62,276 nucleotides of DNA from positions 1 to 62,276 of the forward strand of contig JAFUAH010000012.1 of assembly GCA_017464345.1 (NCBI GenBank), given 5' to 3'. A program made the position numbers and the translations under genes. The notes beneath the pieces are model-generated. The model saw only the letters and a program-made list of their open reading frames with translations, made no database searches and was not told the DNA's origin. Source of the stretch: Bacteroidaceae bacterium (lineage in GTDB: Bacteria; Bacteroidota; Bacteroidia; Bacteroidales; Bacteroidaceae). Shown here piece by piece: positions 33,911 through 42,420 of this stretch. Each line of letters opens with the position of its first letter. Position 1 is the first letter of the stretch.

Positions 33911-33962
33911 TCGAAAAAGCTTGAATTTATTTGGCATTTCGCTCACTTAGTCGTATCTTTGC
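33911..33962 (+). promoter_or_regulatory. Promoter cassette before the MNT/HEPN pair (copy 1)
   Basis: This 52-bp block ends in TATCTTTGC and matches 37558-37609 at most positions, including TTTGGC at the -33 position, TTTCGCTC and TCGTA before the -7 core. The conserved part is longer than a normal promoter, which suggests a shared regulator or a copied promoter unit. Confidence 0.6.
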
Positions 33963-33983
33963 CCACAGAAGAAGGTTACCAGT

Positions 33984-34298
33984 ATGAACAATCAGGTACT
34001 TGACAGCATCAAAAGAATGCTAAAGAAGAGTCTCCCGAGTGGGGGACAGGCACTCCTCTACGGGTCGCAGGCTCGTGGTGATGCGCGTCGTGACTCTGAT
34101 TGGGACATACTGATTATCCTCGACAAGGAGAAACTATTGCCTATTGACTACGACTGCGTTTCCTATCCCCTGACGAAACTGGGATGGGAGATAGGAGCGG
34201 AAATCAATCCCGTGATGTACACGCGTAGGGAATGGGAGGCAAGCAGTTTCACCCCGTTCTACTACAATGTTCAACAAGATTCCATTCCTTTGGCATGA
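33984..34298 (+). CDS. MNT-type nucleotidyltransferase (antitoxin of HEPN/MNT pair)
   Basis: A 104-aa minimal nucleotidyltransferase. The signature LLYGSQARGDARRDSDWDIL has GS followed by the DxD metal-binding pair. In HEPN/MNT modules such proteins (MntA) transfer AMP to the HEPN toxin and silence it. The stop overlaps the start of the HEPN gene (ATGA, 34295-34298), so the pair is co-translated. The promoter cassette 33911-33962 precedes it. Confidence 0.85.
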   Translation: MNNQVLDSIKRMLKKSLPSGGQALLYGSQARGDARRDSDWDILIILDKEKLLPIDYDCVSYPLTKLGWEIGAEINPVMYTRREWEASSFTPFYYNVQQDSIPLA

Positions 34299-34693
34299 GT
34301 TTGAGAGAAGAAGACAGACGGACGATGGTGGGACTTGAACTGGATAAGTCGACTCACTTCATGGCACAAGCGGACATGATGTGTGACTTGAAGCAGTGGG
34401 ACATGGCAGCAAATCGCTACTATTATGCATGCTTTCATGCCGTACAAGCCTTGTTCGTGCATAATGGTCTGGCTGCCCGCCGTCATGCAGGAATGTTGAG
34501 TCAGTTTGGACTTCATTTCGTGAAGACGGGGCTTGTCGAAGACCGTTTGGGAAGTTTCCTTACCAGAATGGAACAGTTGAGGCAAAAGGGCGATTACAAT
34601 TGTGTGTTCTCCATTACGGAGGAGGAATTATGTACGATTGTAGAACCTGCCCACGAACTCATAGAGAAAATCATTGCGTTAATCAAAGGTTAG
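34295..34693 (+). CDS. HEPN domain protein (putative RNase toxin)
   Basis: A 132-aa all-helical HEPN protein. The motif NRYYYACFHAVQALF contains R-x6-H, within the RX4-6H range of active HEPN ribonucleases. ATG 34295 overlaps the MNT stop by 4 bp. In known pairs the HEPN protein is an RNA-cutting toxin kept inactive by AMPylation, and several act in phage defence. This follows family knowledge; target RNA is not visible. Confidence 0.85.
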   Translation: MSLREEDRRTMVGLELDKSTHFMAQADMMCDLKQWDMAANRYYYACFHAVQALFVHNGLAARRHAGMLSQFGLHFVKTGLVEDRLGSFLTRMEQLRQKGDYNCVFSITEEELCTIVEPAHELIEKIIALIKG

Positions 34694-34776
34694 GCAAGGC
34701 GATTCCTGTCAAAGCCTGTTTCGTTGTGCTTACTATGCTAAGTACTGTAGATGATTCTTTCTGCCTGGCATATTAG

Positions 34777-34814
34777 ACAAGACGCGAATCGGAAAGAACC
34801 GATTCGCGTCTTGT
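34777..34814. terminator. Bidirectional terminator between convergent genes
   Basis: ACAAGACGCGAATCGG (34777-34792) pairs perfectly with 34799-34814 around a 6-nt loop. It sits between the HEPN gene and the convergent membrane protein gene and can serve both. Confidence 0.8.
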
Positions 34815-34834
34815 TCGTTATTAGGGAGTGAGGC

Positions 34835-35299
34835 TTACATGGCTACGGCAGCAATGATGGCAAACAGGAATATCAATGCATAAAGCACCAGCAGGATGAT
34901 GGCCAGGATGCCGTAGAACTTCAGCCACGAACGCATGTTGTGGAAGCCACGGAGCAACTCTGCCTCGTTGTCAGTTTCACAGGCGGTGCGAACGCCGCTG
35001 ACAAAGCCGAATCCCTTCACGATGGGATAAATCACGATGGCAGCAATTAGCAGATAGACAAACCCTAAAATACCACCGATGGCAGTGCCTTGAACACCAT
35101 ACAGTTTGGAACCGATGGTGCTGCCAAAAGCAAACACGGCAATGGCCATAATAACTAAGAAGGCCGCTGCTATGCTCTGCAGAATCAGCAGGAACTTTGC
35201 CCACTTCGTGGAACTTACCAGATACTCCTTCATTGCGGAGTTTACAACCATTCCCTTTACTTCGGGAACTGCTACGGTCTCGTTCAAAACTTCTTCCAT
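34835..35299 (-). CDS. Membrane protein, DUF5362-like
   Basis: A 154-aa inner-membrane protein. After a 30-residue soluble start come three or four hydrophobic helices (FLLILQSIAAAFLVIMAIAV, IGGILGFVYLLIAAIVIYPI, YGILAIILLVLYALIFLFAI). The loop VRTACETDNEAELLRGFHNM between helices is the kind of conserved block found in DUF5362 proteins of Bacteroidales. No function is known to me. Its own terminator is the shared hairpin at 34777. Confidence 0.7.
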   Translation of the reverse strand: MEEVLNETVAVPEVKGMVVNSAMKEYLVSSTKWAKFLLILQSIAAAFLVIMAIAVFAFGSTIGSKLYGVQGTAIGGILGFVYLLIAAIVIYPIVKGFGFVSGVRTACETDNEAELLRGFHNMRSWLKFYGILAIILLVLYALIFLFAIIAAVAM

Positions 35300-35341
35300 A
35301 ATAAATAAAGATTAAAAGGTTAATAAAAAATACCGGTTCGT

Positions 35342-36994
35342 TTACAATATCGTGCAACCCTGGCAGGGCTTGAGCTGCTTGAAGAAGTCGTTGCCCTTGT
35401 CATCCACGAGGATGAAGGCGGGGAAGTCTTCGACCTGAATCTTCCAGATGGCCTCCATGCCCAGCTCGGGGTATTCGACACACTCTATCGACTTGATGCT
35501 CGACTGCGATAGCACGGCAGCCACGCCGCCGATGGTGCCCAGGTAGAAGCCGCCGTGCTTCTTACAAGCATCGGTCACCTGCTGCGTGCGGTTGCCCTTG
35601 GCTATCATCACGAGGCTGGCACCCTGAGCCTGGAACTCATCGACGTACGGGTCCATGCGGTTGGCGGTGGTGGGGCCCATCGAGCCGCAGGGCAGGCCTT
35701 CGGGCGTCTTGGCAGGCCCGGCATAGAGGACGGGATAGTCCTTGAAGTACTGAGGCAGCCCCTCGCCGGCATCCAGACGGGCTTTCAGCTTGGCGTGTGC
35801 AATGTCGCGGGCCACGATGATGGTGCCCTTCAGGTTCACGCGAGTGGAAACGGGGTACTTGGTCAAATCGGCACGAACGGCATCGATGCCCTTGTCCAGG
35901 TCAATGACGATGGTGTTCTGCCCTTCGCCAGCCTTGGCATATTCGGCAGGAATCAGTTCGGCGGGATTGGCATCCATTTTCTCTATCCAGATGCCGTCCT
36001 TGTTAATCTTGGCCTTGATATTGCGGTCGGCCGAGCAGCTGACGCCCATGCCGATGGGGCACGATGCACCGTGGCGCGGCAGGCGGATGACACGGATGTC
36101 GTGGGCCAGGTACTTGCCGCCGAACTGTGCGCCCAGGCCAATCTTGTAAGCCTCCTTCAGGAGTTTCTGCTCCAGGTCCACGTCGCGGAAGGCGCGGCCC
36201 GTCTCGTCGCCCGTGGTGGGCAGGTTGTCGTAGTACTTGATGCTGGCCAGCTTCACGGTCAGCAGGTTCTTCTCGGCCGAGGTGCCGCCAATGACGAAGG
36301 CGATGTGGTAGGGCGGACAGGCTGCTGTGCCCAGGTGTTTCATCTCCTCGACGAGGAAGGGCAGCAGTGTGCCCTCGTTCTGGATGGTGGCCTTCGTCAT
36401 GGGGTAGAAGTAAGTCTTGTTGGCCGAGCCACCACCCTTGGCCACCATGACGAAGCGGTACTCCATGCCCTCCACGGCCTCAATGTCAATCTGAGCCGGC
36501 AGATTGCACTTCGTGTTCACCTCGTCGTACATGTTCAGCGGAGCATTCTGCGAGTAGCGCAGGTTGTCCTGGGTGTAGGTGTTGAAGACGCCGCGGCTGA
36601 GAGCCTCCTCGTCTTCAAATCCCGTCCACACCTGCTGGCCCTTCTCGCCGTGGATGATGGCCGTGCCGGTGTCCTGGCAGAAGGGCAGCACGCCCTTGGC
36701 AGCCGTGTCGGCATTGCGCAGGAACTGCAGGGCCACGTACTTGTCGTTCTCCGAAGCCTCGGGGTCGCGCAGGATTTTGGCCACCTGCAAGTTGTGTTCG
36801 CGGCGCAGCATGAACTCCACGTCGTGGAAGGCCTGCTGTGCCAACAGGGTCAGTGCCTCGGGCGACACCTTCAGGATGGGGTGTCCCTCGAAGTCGCCGA
36901 CGCTCACTCCCTCCCGTGTCAGGAGGCGATACTCGGTCTCGTCCTTGCCCACCTGAAACATGGGGGCATACTTGAATTCGGGTGTTTTAGCCAT
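35342..36994 (-). CDS. fum: Fumarate hydratase, class I (iron-sulfur)
   Basis: The enzyme interconverts fumarate and malate, here probably in the reductive branch leading to succinate. The 550-residue protein has both class I regions: [15 protein letters not shown] and [18 protein letters not shown] in the N-terminal part, and [20 protein letters not shown] in the C-terminal part. Cysteines in FCQDTG, SCSADRN and CPPYH fit 4Fe-4S ligands. ATG 36994 ([13 protein letters not shown]) is taken; an upstream in-frame start at 37045 would add a non-conserved tail. It follows a small secreted-protein gene by 47 bp on the same strand. Confidence 0.95.
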   Translation of the reverse strand: MAKTPEFKYAPMFQVGKDETEYRLLTREGVSVGDFEGHPILKVSPEALTLLAQQAFHDVEFMLRREHNLQVAKILRDPEASENDKYVALQFLRNADTAAKGVLPFCQDTGTAIIHGEKGQQVWTGFEDEEALSRGVFNTYTQDNLRYSQNAPLNMYDEVNTKCNLPAQIDIEAVEGMEYRFVMVAKGGGSANKTYFYPMTKATIQNEGTLLPFLVEEMKHLGTAACPPYHIAFVIGGTSAEKNLLTVKLASIKYYDNLPTTGDETGRAFRDVDLEQKLLKEAYKIGLGAQFGGKYLAHDIRVIRLPRHGASCPIGMGVSCSADRNIKAKINKDGIWIEKMDANPAELIPAEYAKAGEGQNTIVIDLDKGIDAVRADLTKYPVSTRVNLKGTIIVARDIAHAKLKARLDAGEGLPQYFKDYPVLYAGPAKTPEGLPCGSMGPTTANRMDPYVDEFQAQGASLVMIAKGNRTQQVTDACKKHGGFYLGTIGGVAAVLSQSSIKSIECVEYPELGMEAIWKIQVEDFPAFILVDDKGNDFFKQLKPCQGCTIL

Positions 36995-37041
36995 AGTATT
37001 TATTTGAAATATGAAGTATGAGATGCAAGATGTGCTGTTCC

Positions 37042-37455
37042 TCACTTGTGCATGATGCTGTCACGCATCTGCAGCAGGCTGTCGGCATCAATGCCCTCGC
37101 GCAACAGTGCGGCGCGTATCAGTTCCTCGTCGGTCTTTATCAGGTCGTACTCCTTCAGTTTCTTCAGAATCTTCTTGCGCCGGCGTTCCTCTTTCCGCTG
37201 TGAGAAGGCGAAGGGGTGCATAATCATGTCCGTGGCTCGCCGTCCGATAATGTCGCTGATGGACTTCTGCCGTGGCACATCCTTGGCCTCTGAACTGACG
37301 AATACGGGCAGTCGGCTGTCCTTGGTGATGATGACCTCGCGCAGGGTGTCTCCCTTCACGTGAGGCAGCGTGTCGGTGTATTCCTCCGCCTTGTTCTGTG
37401 CCTGCAGCGTGAGTGCTGCTGCCGACAGGAGGACTATGATGGGCATTCTCTGCAT
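37042..37455 (-). CDS. Small secreted protein of unknown function
   Basis: A 137-aa protein with a signal peptide ([15 protein letters not shown]). The mature part has [15 protein letters not shown], then [20 protein letters not shown] and a basic helical stretch ([20 protein letters not shown]). It is followed by fumarase and may share its transcript. The promoter at 37471-37464 is so close that ATG 37455 would have almost no leader; ATG 37446 (MPIIVLL) is a good alternative start. Confidence 0.7.
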   Translation of the reverse strand: MQRMPIIVLLSAAALTLQAQNKAEEYTDTLPHVKGDTLREVIITKDSRLPVFVSSEAKDVPRQKSISDIIGRRATDMIMHPFAFSQRKEERRRKKILKKLKEYDLIKTDEELIRAALLREGIDADSLLQMRDSIMHK

Positions 37456-37463
37456 AACGACTA

Positions 37464-37471
37464 CAAAGATA
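37464..37471 (-). promoter_or_regulatory. Promoter -7 element for the small secreted protein and fumarase
   Basis: TATCTTTG on the minus strand, with TTTCAA-type repeats immediately upstream (about 37480-37512). The predicted start near 37459 leaves a leader of only a few bases. Confidence 0.55.
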
Positions 37472-37557
37472 CGACGGAAAGTTGAAAATTGAAAGTCGGA
37501 AGTTGAAAATTATCGTTTTTTAACGTACCTTTGGCCATAGGCCGAAGGCACTCACAC

Positions 37558-37609
37558 TCGGAAAAGCCTAAATAAATTTGGCTTTTCGCTCGCTTAATCG
37601 TACCTTTGC
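37558..37609 (+). promoter_or_regulatory. Promoter cassette before the ATP-grasp-like gene (copy 2)
   Basis: The block ends in TACCTTTGC (-7 element 37601-37608) and matches 33911-33962 through TTTGGC, TTTCGCTC and TCGTA. The predicted transcript start is about 7 nt before ATG 37620, so the mRNA is nearly leaderless. Confidence 0.6.
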
Positions 37610-37619
37610 ATTCAATAAT

Positions 37620-38561
37620 ATGAAACTGCCGACACTCTTCAACCCCTCCAACGACATGGCACTTGCCGCCAATGTGTGCCAGTATTTTCCGCCGCGCCAC
37701 ATACGGCAGATGGAGACCGACTTGGCCTCTCTGGCTCGTCTCTGGGACGAGGGGCCCTGGGGGTGGAGTCTGGCCGCCAAGCAGTACTACCGGAGTCTGG
37801 GCATCCCTCAGACGGAACTGCCCACGGACGAGTGGCTGAACAGGGTGCGGCAGTTGTCGTCGCGGGAGTTTGCCGTCGCCTACTATCAACAGCTGACGGA
37901 TTCCCTTAAGGAAGAAAATACGCTGTTGCCCTGCCAGGCTCGCTTCCTCTCGTCACCAAGTGCCTTAAATCTCCTAAAGTCTTTATCTCCCCTTCCCCTA
38001 ATCTTCAAGTCCCCCTGGAGTAGCAGCGGTCGTGGAAACATCGTGGTCGATGCTTTCCCGGTCAGCTATAGCACCGAACAACGCATTCTGGCCACCCTGC
38101 GCCGACAGGGCGGCATCGTAGTGGAGCCTTTCTACCGCGACAAGTCCCTGGACTTCGCCATGGAGTTTCACTGTGGCCATCAGGGCGTCCGTTTCCTGGG
38201 ATACAGTGTGTTCCAGACCGATGAAATGGGCCATTATGGTGGCAACTACGTGGAGAGCCAGCAGTCGCTCCTACGGCGCATCGACCTGCCCGATGCCCTG
38301 CTCCGCAGTCTCATCGACCATCACCTTCGCGCCCTCTCCGTCCTCGACTACCGCGGCCCCGTGGGCATCGACATGATGCGGCTCGCCGACGGTCGCGTGC
38401 ATCCCTGCGTCGAACTGAACTTTCGTCGCACCATGGGATGGCTGGCCCTGGTTCTCTTCGACAAAGGCATGACCTCTGACCAACTCTTGGCTGGCGACCC
38501 GCAACACGGCTTTTCGGCCTCCATCACCGACGGGCGGCTTGACATCATCTGCCGACCATAG
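37620..38561 (+). CDS. ATP-grasp-like protein of unknown function
   Basis: A 313-aa cytoplasmic protein. The second half resembles an ATP-grasp ligase: a lysine strand and glycine loop in FKSPWSSSGRGNIVV, a hinge-like GGIVVEPFYRDKSLDFAMEF, and the metal-binding end GIDMMRLADGRVHPCVELNF with the Glu/Asn pair. The first half (LFNPSNDMALAANVCQYFPP) is a distinct domain I do not recognise. Such proteins ligate a carboxylate to an amine using ATP; substrates are unknown. It stands alone between promoter cassette and the convergent cstA. Confidence 0.65.
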   Translation: MKLPTLFNPSNDMALAANVCQYFPPRHIRQMETDLASLARLWDEGPWGWSLAAKQYYRSLGIPQTELPTDEWLNRVRQLSSREFAVAYYQQLTDSLKEENTLLPCQARFLSSPSALNLLKSLSPLPLIFKSPWSSSGRGNIVVDAFPVSYSTEQRILATLRRQGGIVVEPFYRDKSLDFAMEFHCGHQGVRFLGYSVFQTDEMGHYGGNYVESQQSLLRRIDLPDALLRSLIDHHLRALSVLDYRGPVGIDMMRLADGRVHPCVELNFRRTMGWLALVLFDKGMTSDQLLAGDPQHGFSASITDGRLDIICRP

Positions 38562-38616
38562 GGATGGGGAAATTCATAGGTGTGTATGGAGAACTTCGGC
38601 GGTGTATTCCTTTTTG

Positions 38617-40101
38617 TTACACATTACGATGGGGGGAGCGGCGGAGACGCCAGACAAAACCGAGGGTGGCCAGCAGGGTTGCAGCCGAGGCCAGCACGAG
38701 CGATAGCCCATAGTCCAGTCCCAGGAGGGTGGGCGAGACGAAGAAAAAGTCCGTGACAACCATCGTCATGAACATGGCGGGCAGGAGCGTCATCCAGTAG
38801 CACTTGTGCTCGCTGGCCAGGTAGACGGAACACATCCACAGTGTGATGGCAGCCATCACCTGTGTGCCCCAGGCCACATATTGCCACACGGTGCCGAAGC
38901 CCGACGGGTTGCCTATCTGCCAGGCCAGCAGTCCTATGCCCACTGCAAAGACAGGCAGCGACAGGAGCAGGCGGCTGCGTACCGAGGTCTGCTTCAGACC
39001 GAAGGACTCGGACAGAATGAGTCGTGCGGCGCGGAACGACGAGCCACCCGTGGTGATGGGGGCGGCCACGATGCCCAGCAGGGCTAGCACGCTGCCTGCG
39101 GTGCCCAGCCACGAGGAGCAGACGATATTGACCACCGTGGGAGCATCGAAGAACTGGATGAGCGACAGTGCCGTCTGTCCTTCAAATTTTGCAATAACGT
39201 CTGCCGGACACACCTCGCGCCACCCTCCGTAGAAGAAGAAATAGCTCGAGATCGTGGCCCACACCAGTGCCACGATGCCCTCCGTAATCATGGCTCCGTA
39301 GAAGATGGGGCGACCCTGATGTTCCGACTTCATGCAGCGGGCCATCATGGGCGACTGTGTGGCATGGAAACCGCTGACGGCGCCACAGGCGATGGTCACG
39401 AACAGGGCAGGGAAGAGCGGTTGTCGCAGTCCCAGGCGTTCTGCGCCCCAGTTTCCCAGTCCGTCCCACACTTCGGGCAGGGCGGGTTGCTTGATGCAGA
39501 GCACAACGCCCAGTGCCACGACCATAAACAGCATCGACAGGGCAAAGAGCGGATAGATGCGACCGATGACCTTGTCGATGGGCATCATGGTCGTGGCCAC
39601 GTAGTAAGCAAAGATGACGAACACCCACATCATGCGGTCGCCCCAGATGCCGCTGAGGATGATGGCCGGACAGTAGACAAAGAATGCACCCACGAGCATC
39701 ATCATCAGCATGGTGAAGACAATCAGTGCCTTGCGGGCACTGCCGCCCAGGTAGCGACCCGTCAGTTCAGCCAGCCCCTGCCCGTCGTGGCGCAGCGAGA
39801 GCATGCCGCTCATGTAGTCGTGCACCGCACCGCCGAAGATGCAGCCCAGCACTATCCACACATAGGCTGCCGGGCCGAACCACATGCCCATGATGGCACC
39901 GAATATGGGCCCTGTGCCGGCAATGTTGAGGAACTGAATCATGAAGATGCGCCAGCCGGGCAACACGATGTAATCGATGCCGTCGGCACGGCGCAGGGCC
40001 GGTGTCTCACGGTCGTCGGGGCCAAACACGCGCTCCACCACACGACCGTACACCATGTATCCCACAACGAGGAACACCAGACAGATGAAAAATGAAATCA
40101 T
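38617..40101 (-). CDS. cstA: CstA-family carbon starvation transporter
   Basis: A 494-aa inner-membrane protein with about 13 hydrophobic helices. Family blocks are FLNIAGTGPIFGAIMGMWFG, GAVHDYMSGMLSLRHDGQGL and GAVSGFHATQSPMMARCMKS. CstA proteins carry peptides or pyruvate into starving cells. It is shorter than the E. coli protein (701 aa) because the C-terminal extension is absent, as is usual in this phylum. It is transcribed alone from a promoter with an adjacent 16-bp palindrome. Confidence 0.9.
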   Translation of the reverse strand: MISFFICLVFLVVGYMVYGRVVERVFGPDDRETPALRRADGIDYIVLPGWRIFMIQFLNIAGTGPIFGAIMGMWFGPAAYVWIVLGCIFGGAVHDYMSGMLSLRHDGQGLAELTGRYLGGSARKALIVFTMLMMMLVGAFFVYCPAIILSGIWGDRMMWVFVIFAYYVATTMMPIDKVIGRIYPLFALSMLFMVVALGVVLCIKQPALPEVWDGLGNWGAERLGLRQPLFPALFVTIACGAVSGFHATQSPMMARCMKSEHQGRPIFYGAMITEGIVALVWATISSYFFFYGGWREVCPADVIAKFEGQTALSLIQFFDAPTVVNIVCSSWLGTAGSVLALLGIVAAPITTGGSSFRAARLILSESFGLKQTSVRSRLLLSLPVFAVGIGLLAWQIGNPSGFGTVWQYVAWGTQVMAAITLWMCSVYLASEHKCYWMTLLPAMFMTMVVTDFFFVSPTLLGLDYGLSLVLASAATLLATLGFVWRLRRSPHRNV

Positions 40102-40128
40102 ATCCTTTTTACCTTAAAAATCAGACTG

Positions 40129-40150
40129 CAAAGTTACGAATTAATTCGTA
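40129..40150 (-). promoter_or_regulatory. cstA promoter with 16-bp palindromic operator
   Basis: The -7 element TAACTTTG (40136-40129, minus strand) overlaps the perfect palindrome TACGAATTAATTCGTA (40135-40150). A dimeric regulator bound there would cover the promoter core. Confidence 0.55.
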
Positions 40151-40269
40151 TCTATGCGCTATATATAGATAGGAAAAAATCGCAAAACTTCTGGTTTCTC
40201 GGCAGGCATCAAGGATGGACTGCTGTAAATAAGCTTCCGCCCCTCGTCCGCCATCCGTGGACACGGGAC

Positions 40270-40336
40270 TTATTCGCAGGCGAACGGTTAATTAACCGCT
40301 CGCCTGCGAATAATTAAACGCTCGTGAGCGAATAAC
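40270..40336. repeat. Interspersed palindrome, second copy of the GAGCG/TTAATTAA family
   Basis: Bases 40270-40291 pair with 40292-40313 at 21 of 22 positions around the centre GGTTAATTAACC. An extra half-arm, CGCTCGTGAGCGAATAA, follows at 40319-40335. Words are shared with 30119-30188, and flanking ACGGGAC/GTCCCGT words pair outside. It lies in a 389-bp spacer with no gene between cstA and the AraC regulator. Confidence 0.75.
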
Positions 40337-40476
40337 CTCGTCCCGTCCGGGATGCCACCTCGGAGCATGGGGGAGAGGGGGCTTTCCGGCAGGAGGGTGA
40401 AGGGGGAGAAGGAGGAATTTGAAGGTCAGGACATACTTTTTCCTGAAAAGATGAGGCGATATTGAAAGGAAAGAAC

Positions 40477-40484
40477 TACCTTTG
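40477..40484 (+). promoter_or_regulatory. Promoter -7 element for the AraC-type regulator
   Basis: TACCTTTG ends 6 bp before ATG 40491, so the mRNA would start almost at the coding sequence. Confidence 0.55.
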
Positions 40485-40490
40485 TACAAA

Positions 40491-42236
40491 ATGATAAGGA
40501 TGAAGACATTGCTGACACTTGCGGTGCTGTCCTTGGCGATGCCCGTCATAGTGCGGGGGCAGGATACAGTTCCCGGTCTGGCGCATGGCAGTTGCCCCAG
40601 GGTGCACGTCGAGGCTGAGCGCCTGCCAGACCTCAATATCCCCCGTGGCGAGCACACAGCCTACTGCACGGGGGACGAGATAGTGGTGCTGGGCGGTCAT
40701 ACCTCGGGTTTTGTACCCACGCCGACGGCGGAATACTATGCCGGAGGCCAGTGGCACCAAATCCCCATGACCTATGCCCACGACCATGCCCTCAGTCTGC
40801 AGCTTTCATCCGGGAAGATACTGATAGGCGGGGGCCAGGAGGAAGCGCTGGGTGTCGGGCAGACCTTTTCCGTGGAAACCTATGATCCCGCGGCGCACAC
40901 CTGTCAGGGCTTCGGTTGCCTGGAACTGAAGCGCACGCTGGCCAACGGCGTAGAGCTGGACAGCGGTCGGGTGGTGGTTTCTGGCAATTGGTACTACCGG
41001 GACGGCATTGAGCTCTTCGACGGCAAGAAATACTTCACCTACATCAAGGATGTGTCCGCAGAACGCGCGACACCCTACATCTTCCGCACCGCCAGGGACA
41101 ATGCCCTCATCGTCGGTAGCATGGATACACGGGGCAACTTCCCTGACAGCATCGTCGTAGATCAGCTGCACGGCGAACCCTTCTGCCCCCCTCTCCTGCA
41201 TAAGTGGAAGCCCCTACGGGAAACAGGCTCATACGACAGCCATAATAGTTTCATTGGCGACGTGTCGAAGGACATCTATGCCTACCTGATGCCCGTGACG
41301 GACACAAACCGGAACGGTTATTCTTCGGCACAGGCGGACCGTCTGGCCCTTGCCTTGGTGCAAGGGGTGGACTTTTCACTCTTGCCCACCACGGTACCCA
41401 TCCCGATGGAGACCGAAATCGGAGGATACATCTATTATAAGAGCGCCCTGTATGCCGACCGCAAGTCCCAGCGGGCCTACCTGATGGGCGTGGACAGGGA
41501 GAAGCGGTTCTATGTTCTCTGTGTGGCGTATGCCCAGCGACCGGCCCCGCTGACCCTCTACTACACCGACCCGCTGCCGGAGTGCGGTTTCGGCCCGGCG
41601 GTGCTGACGGCTGACGGCAACATCGTCATCACAGGCGGATATCACAAGGAGAACTTCTATTCCGACAACTTTTTTCCCGTCAGTTCCGTCTGGCTCATAC
41701 ACCTCGGAGGGGGCGATGCCATAAGCCAGACGACAGGTTTCGTCCTGTGGCATTGGCTCGTTGGGGGCATTTGGGGCCTCCTGATGCTTGCCGTGGGTGC
41801 AATGTGGCTGTACAGACATCGCCGAATGGCATCGCCCACTCAGCTTCCAGATGAAGCGGAAAATGCAAAAAGTGCCGATTCCATCGATATATATGCCCCC
41901 ACACAGACCCTGATACAGCGCATACGTGGGGTAGTGGAGACGGAGCGTCTGTTCCTGAATGCCGAACTGAAAGTATCGGACGTGGCCGCTCGCCTGGGCA
42001 CTAACACACGCTACGTTGCGGACTGTCTCAAGAGCGAGGGTGAAGGCTCTTTCCCGCAGTATATCAGTCGTTTGCGTGTGGAGTATGCACAGCAGCTCAT
42101 CCGGCGCAACCCCGATAAGAAGATGGCCACGGTCTGTATCGAGTCTGGTTTCGTCAACGAGGTATCCTTCTTCCGCACTTTCAAGGCCTTTACGGGCATG
42201 ACGCCCAAGGAGTGGGCACAGCAAATCCTCTCATAG
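40491..42236 (+). CDS. Membrane-spanning regulator: periplasmic propeller-like sensor with AraC DNA-binding tail
   Basis: A 581-aa protein. A signal peptide (LLTLAVLSLAMPVIVRG) leads a periplasmic domain of about 390 residues with kelch-like repeats (EIVVLGGHTSGF, KILIGGGQEEALG, GRVVVSGNWYYRDG, NIVITGGYHKENF). One transmembrane helix follows (about 420-440, HWLVGGIWGLLMLAVGAMWL), then a cytoplasmic AraC-type helix-turn-helix (FPQYISRLRVEYAQQLIRRN, ATVCIESGFVNEVSFFRTFK, GMTPKEWAQ). It couples an outside signal directly to DNA binding without a kinase. The two lipoprotein genes downstream are likely targets. ATG 40500 is an alternative start. Confidence 0.82.
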   Translation: MIRMKTLLTLAVLSLAMPVIVRGQDTVPGLAHGSCPRVHVEAERLPDLNIPRGEHTAYCTGDEIVVLGGHTSGFVPTPTAEYYAGGQWHQIPMTYAHDHALSLQLSSGKILIGGGQEEALGVGQTFSVETYDPAAHTCQGFGCLELKRTLANGVELDSGRVVVSGNWYYRDGIELFDGKKYFTYIKDVSAERATPYIFRTARDNALIVGSMDTRGNFPDSIVVDQLHGEPFCPPLLHKWKPLRETGSYDSHNSFIGDVSKDIYAYLMPVTDTNRNGYSSAQADRLALALVQGVDFSLLPTTVPIPMETEIGGYIYYKSALYADRKSQRAYLMGVDREKRFYVLCVAYAQRPAPLTLYYTDPLPECGFGPAVLTADGNIVITGGYHKENFYSDNFFPVSSVWLIHLGGGDAISQTTGFVLWHWLVGGIWGLLMLAVGAMWLYRHRRMASPTQLPDEAENAKSADSIDIYAPTQTLIQRIRGVVETERLFLNAELKVSDVAARLGTNTRYVADCLKSEGEGSFPQYISRLRVEYAQQLIRRNPDKKMATVCIESGFVNEVSFFRTFKAFTGMTPKEWAQQILS

Positions 42237-42302
42237 GGGGGGCTTCTTTCTTTTCTTACACTCCCAGTTTTTGCCCGTTTTATTGGTTGGAAAGCCCCTT
42301 TT

Positions 42303-42377
42303 GACTTACAAAAACCGAAAATGTTAGTCTTTTTTCGAATTTTGTAAGTCTCCCATCTCTGCATACAGGTAACTTTG
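42303..42377 (+). promoter_or_regulatory. Promoter and inverted-repeat operator of the lipoprotein operon
   Basis: GACTTACAAAA (42303-42313) is perfectly inverted at 42340-42350, whose TTTTG lies at the -33 position. The -7 element TAACTTTG follows at 42370-42377, with a leader of about 38 nt to ATG 42421. It is a natural candidate site for the AraC-type regulator just upstream. Confidence 0.6.
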
Positions 42378-42420
42378 CAATTAAAAAAAGTGCAAAGTAC
42401 GAACCTTACATCGTAAAGCT

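Noticed and set aside
35555-37021. 488-codon open frame antisense to fumarase
   Set aside because: Composition-driven shadow; fumarase motifs are complete on the minus strand.
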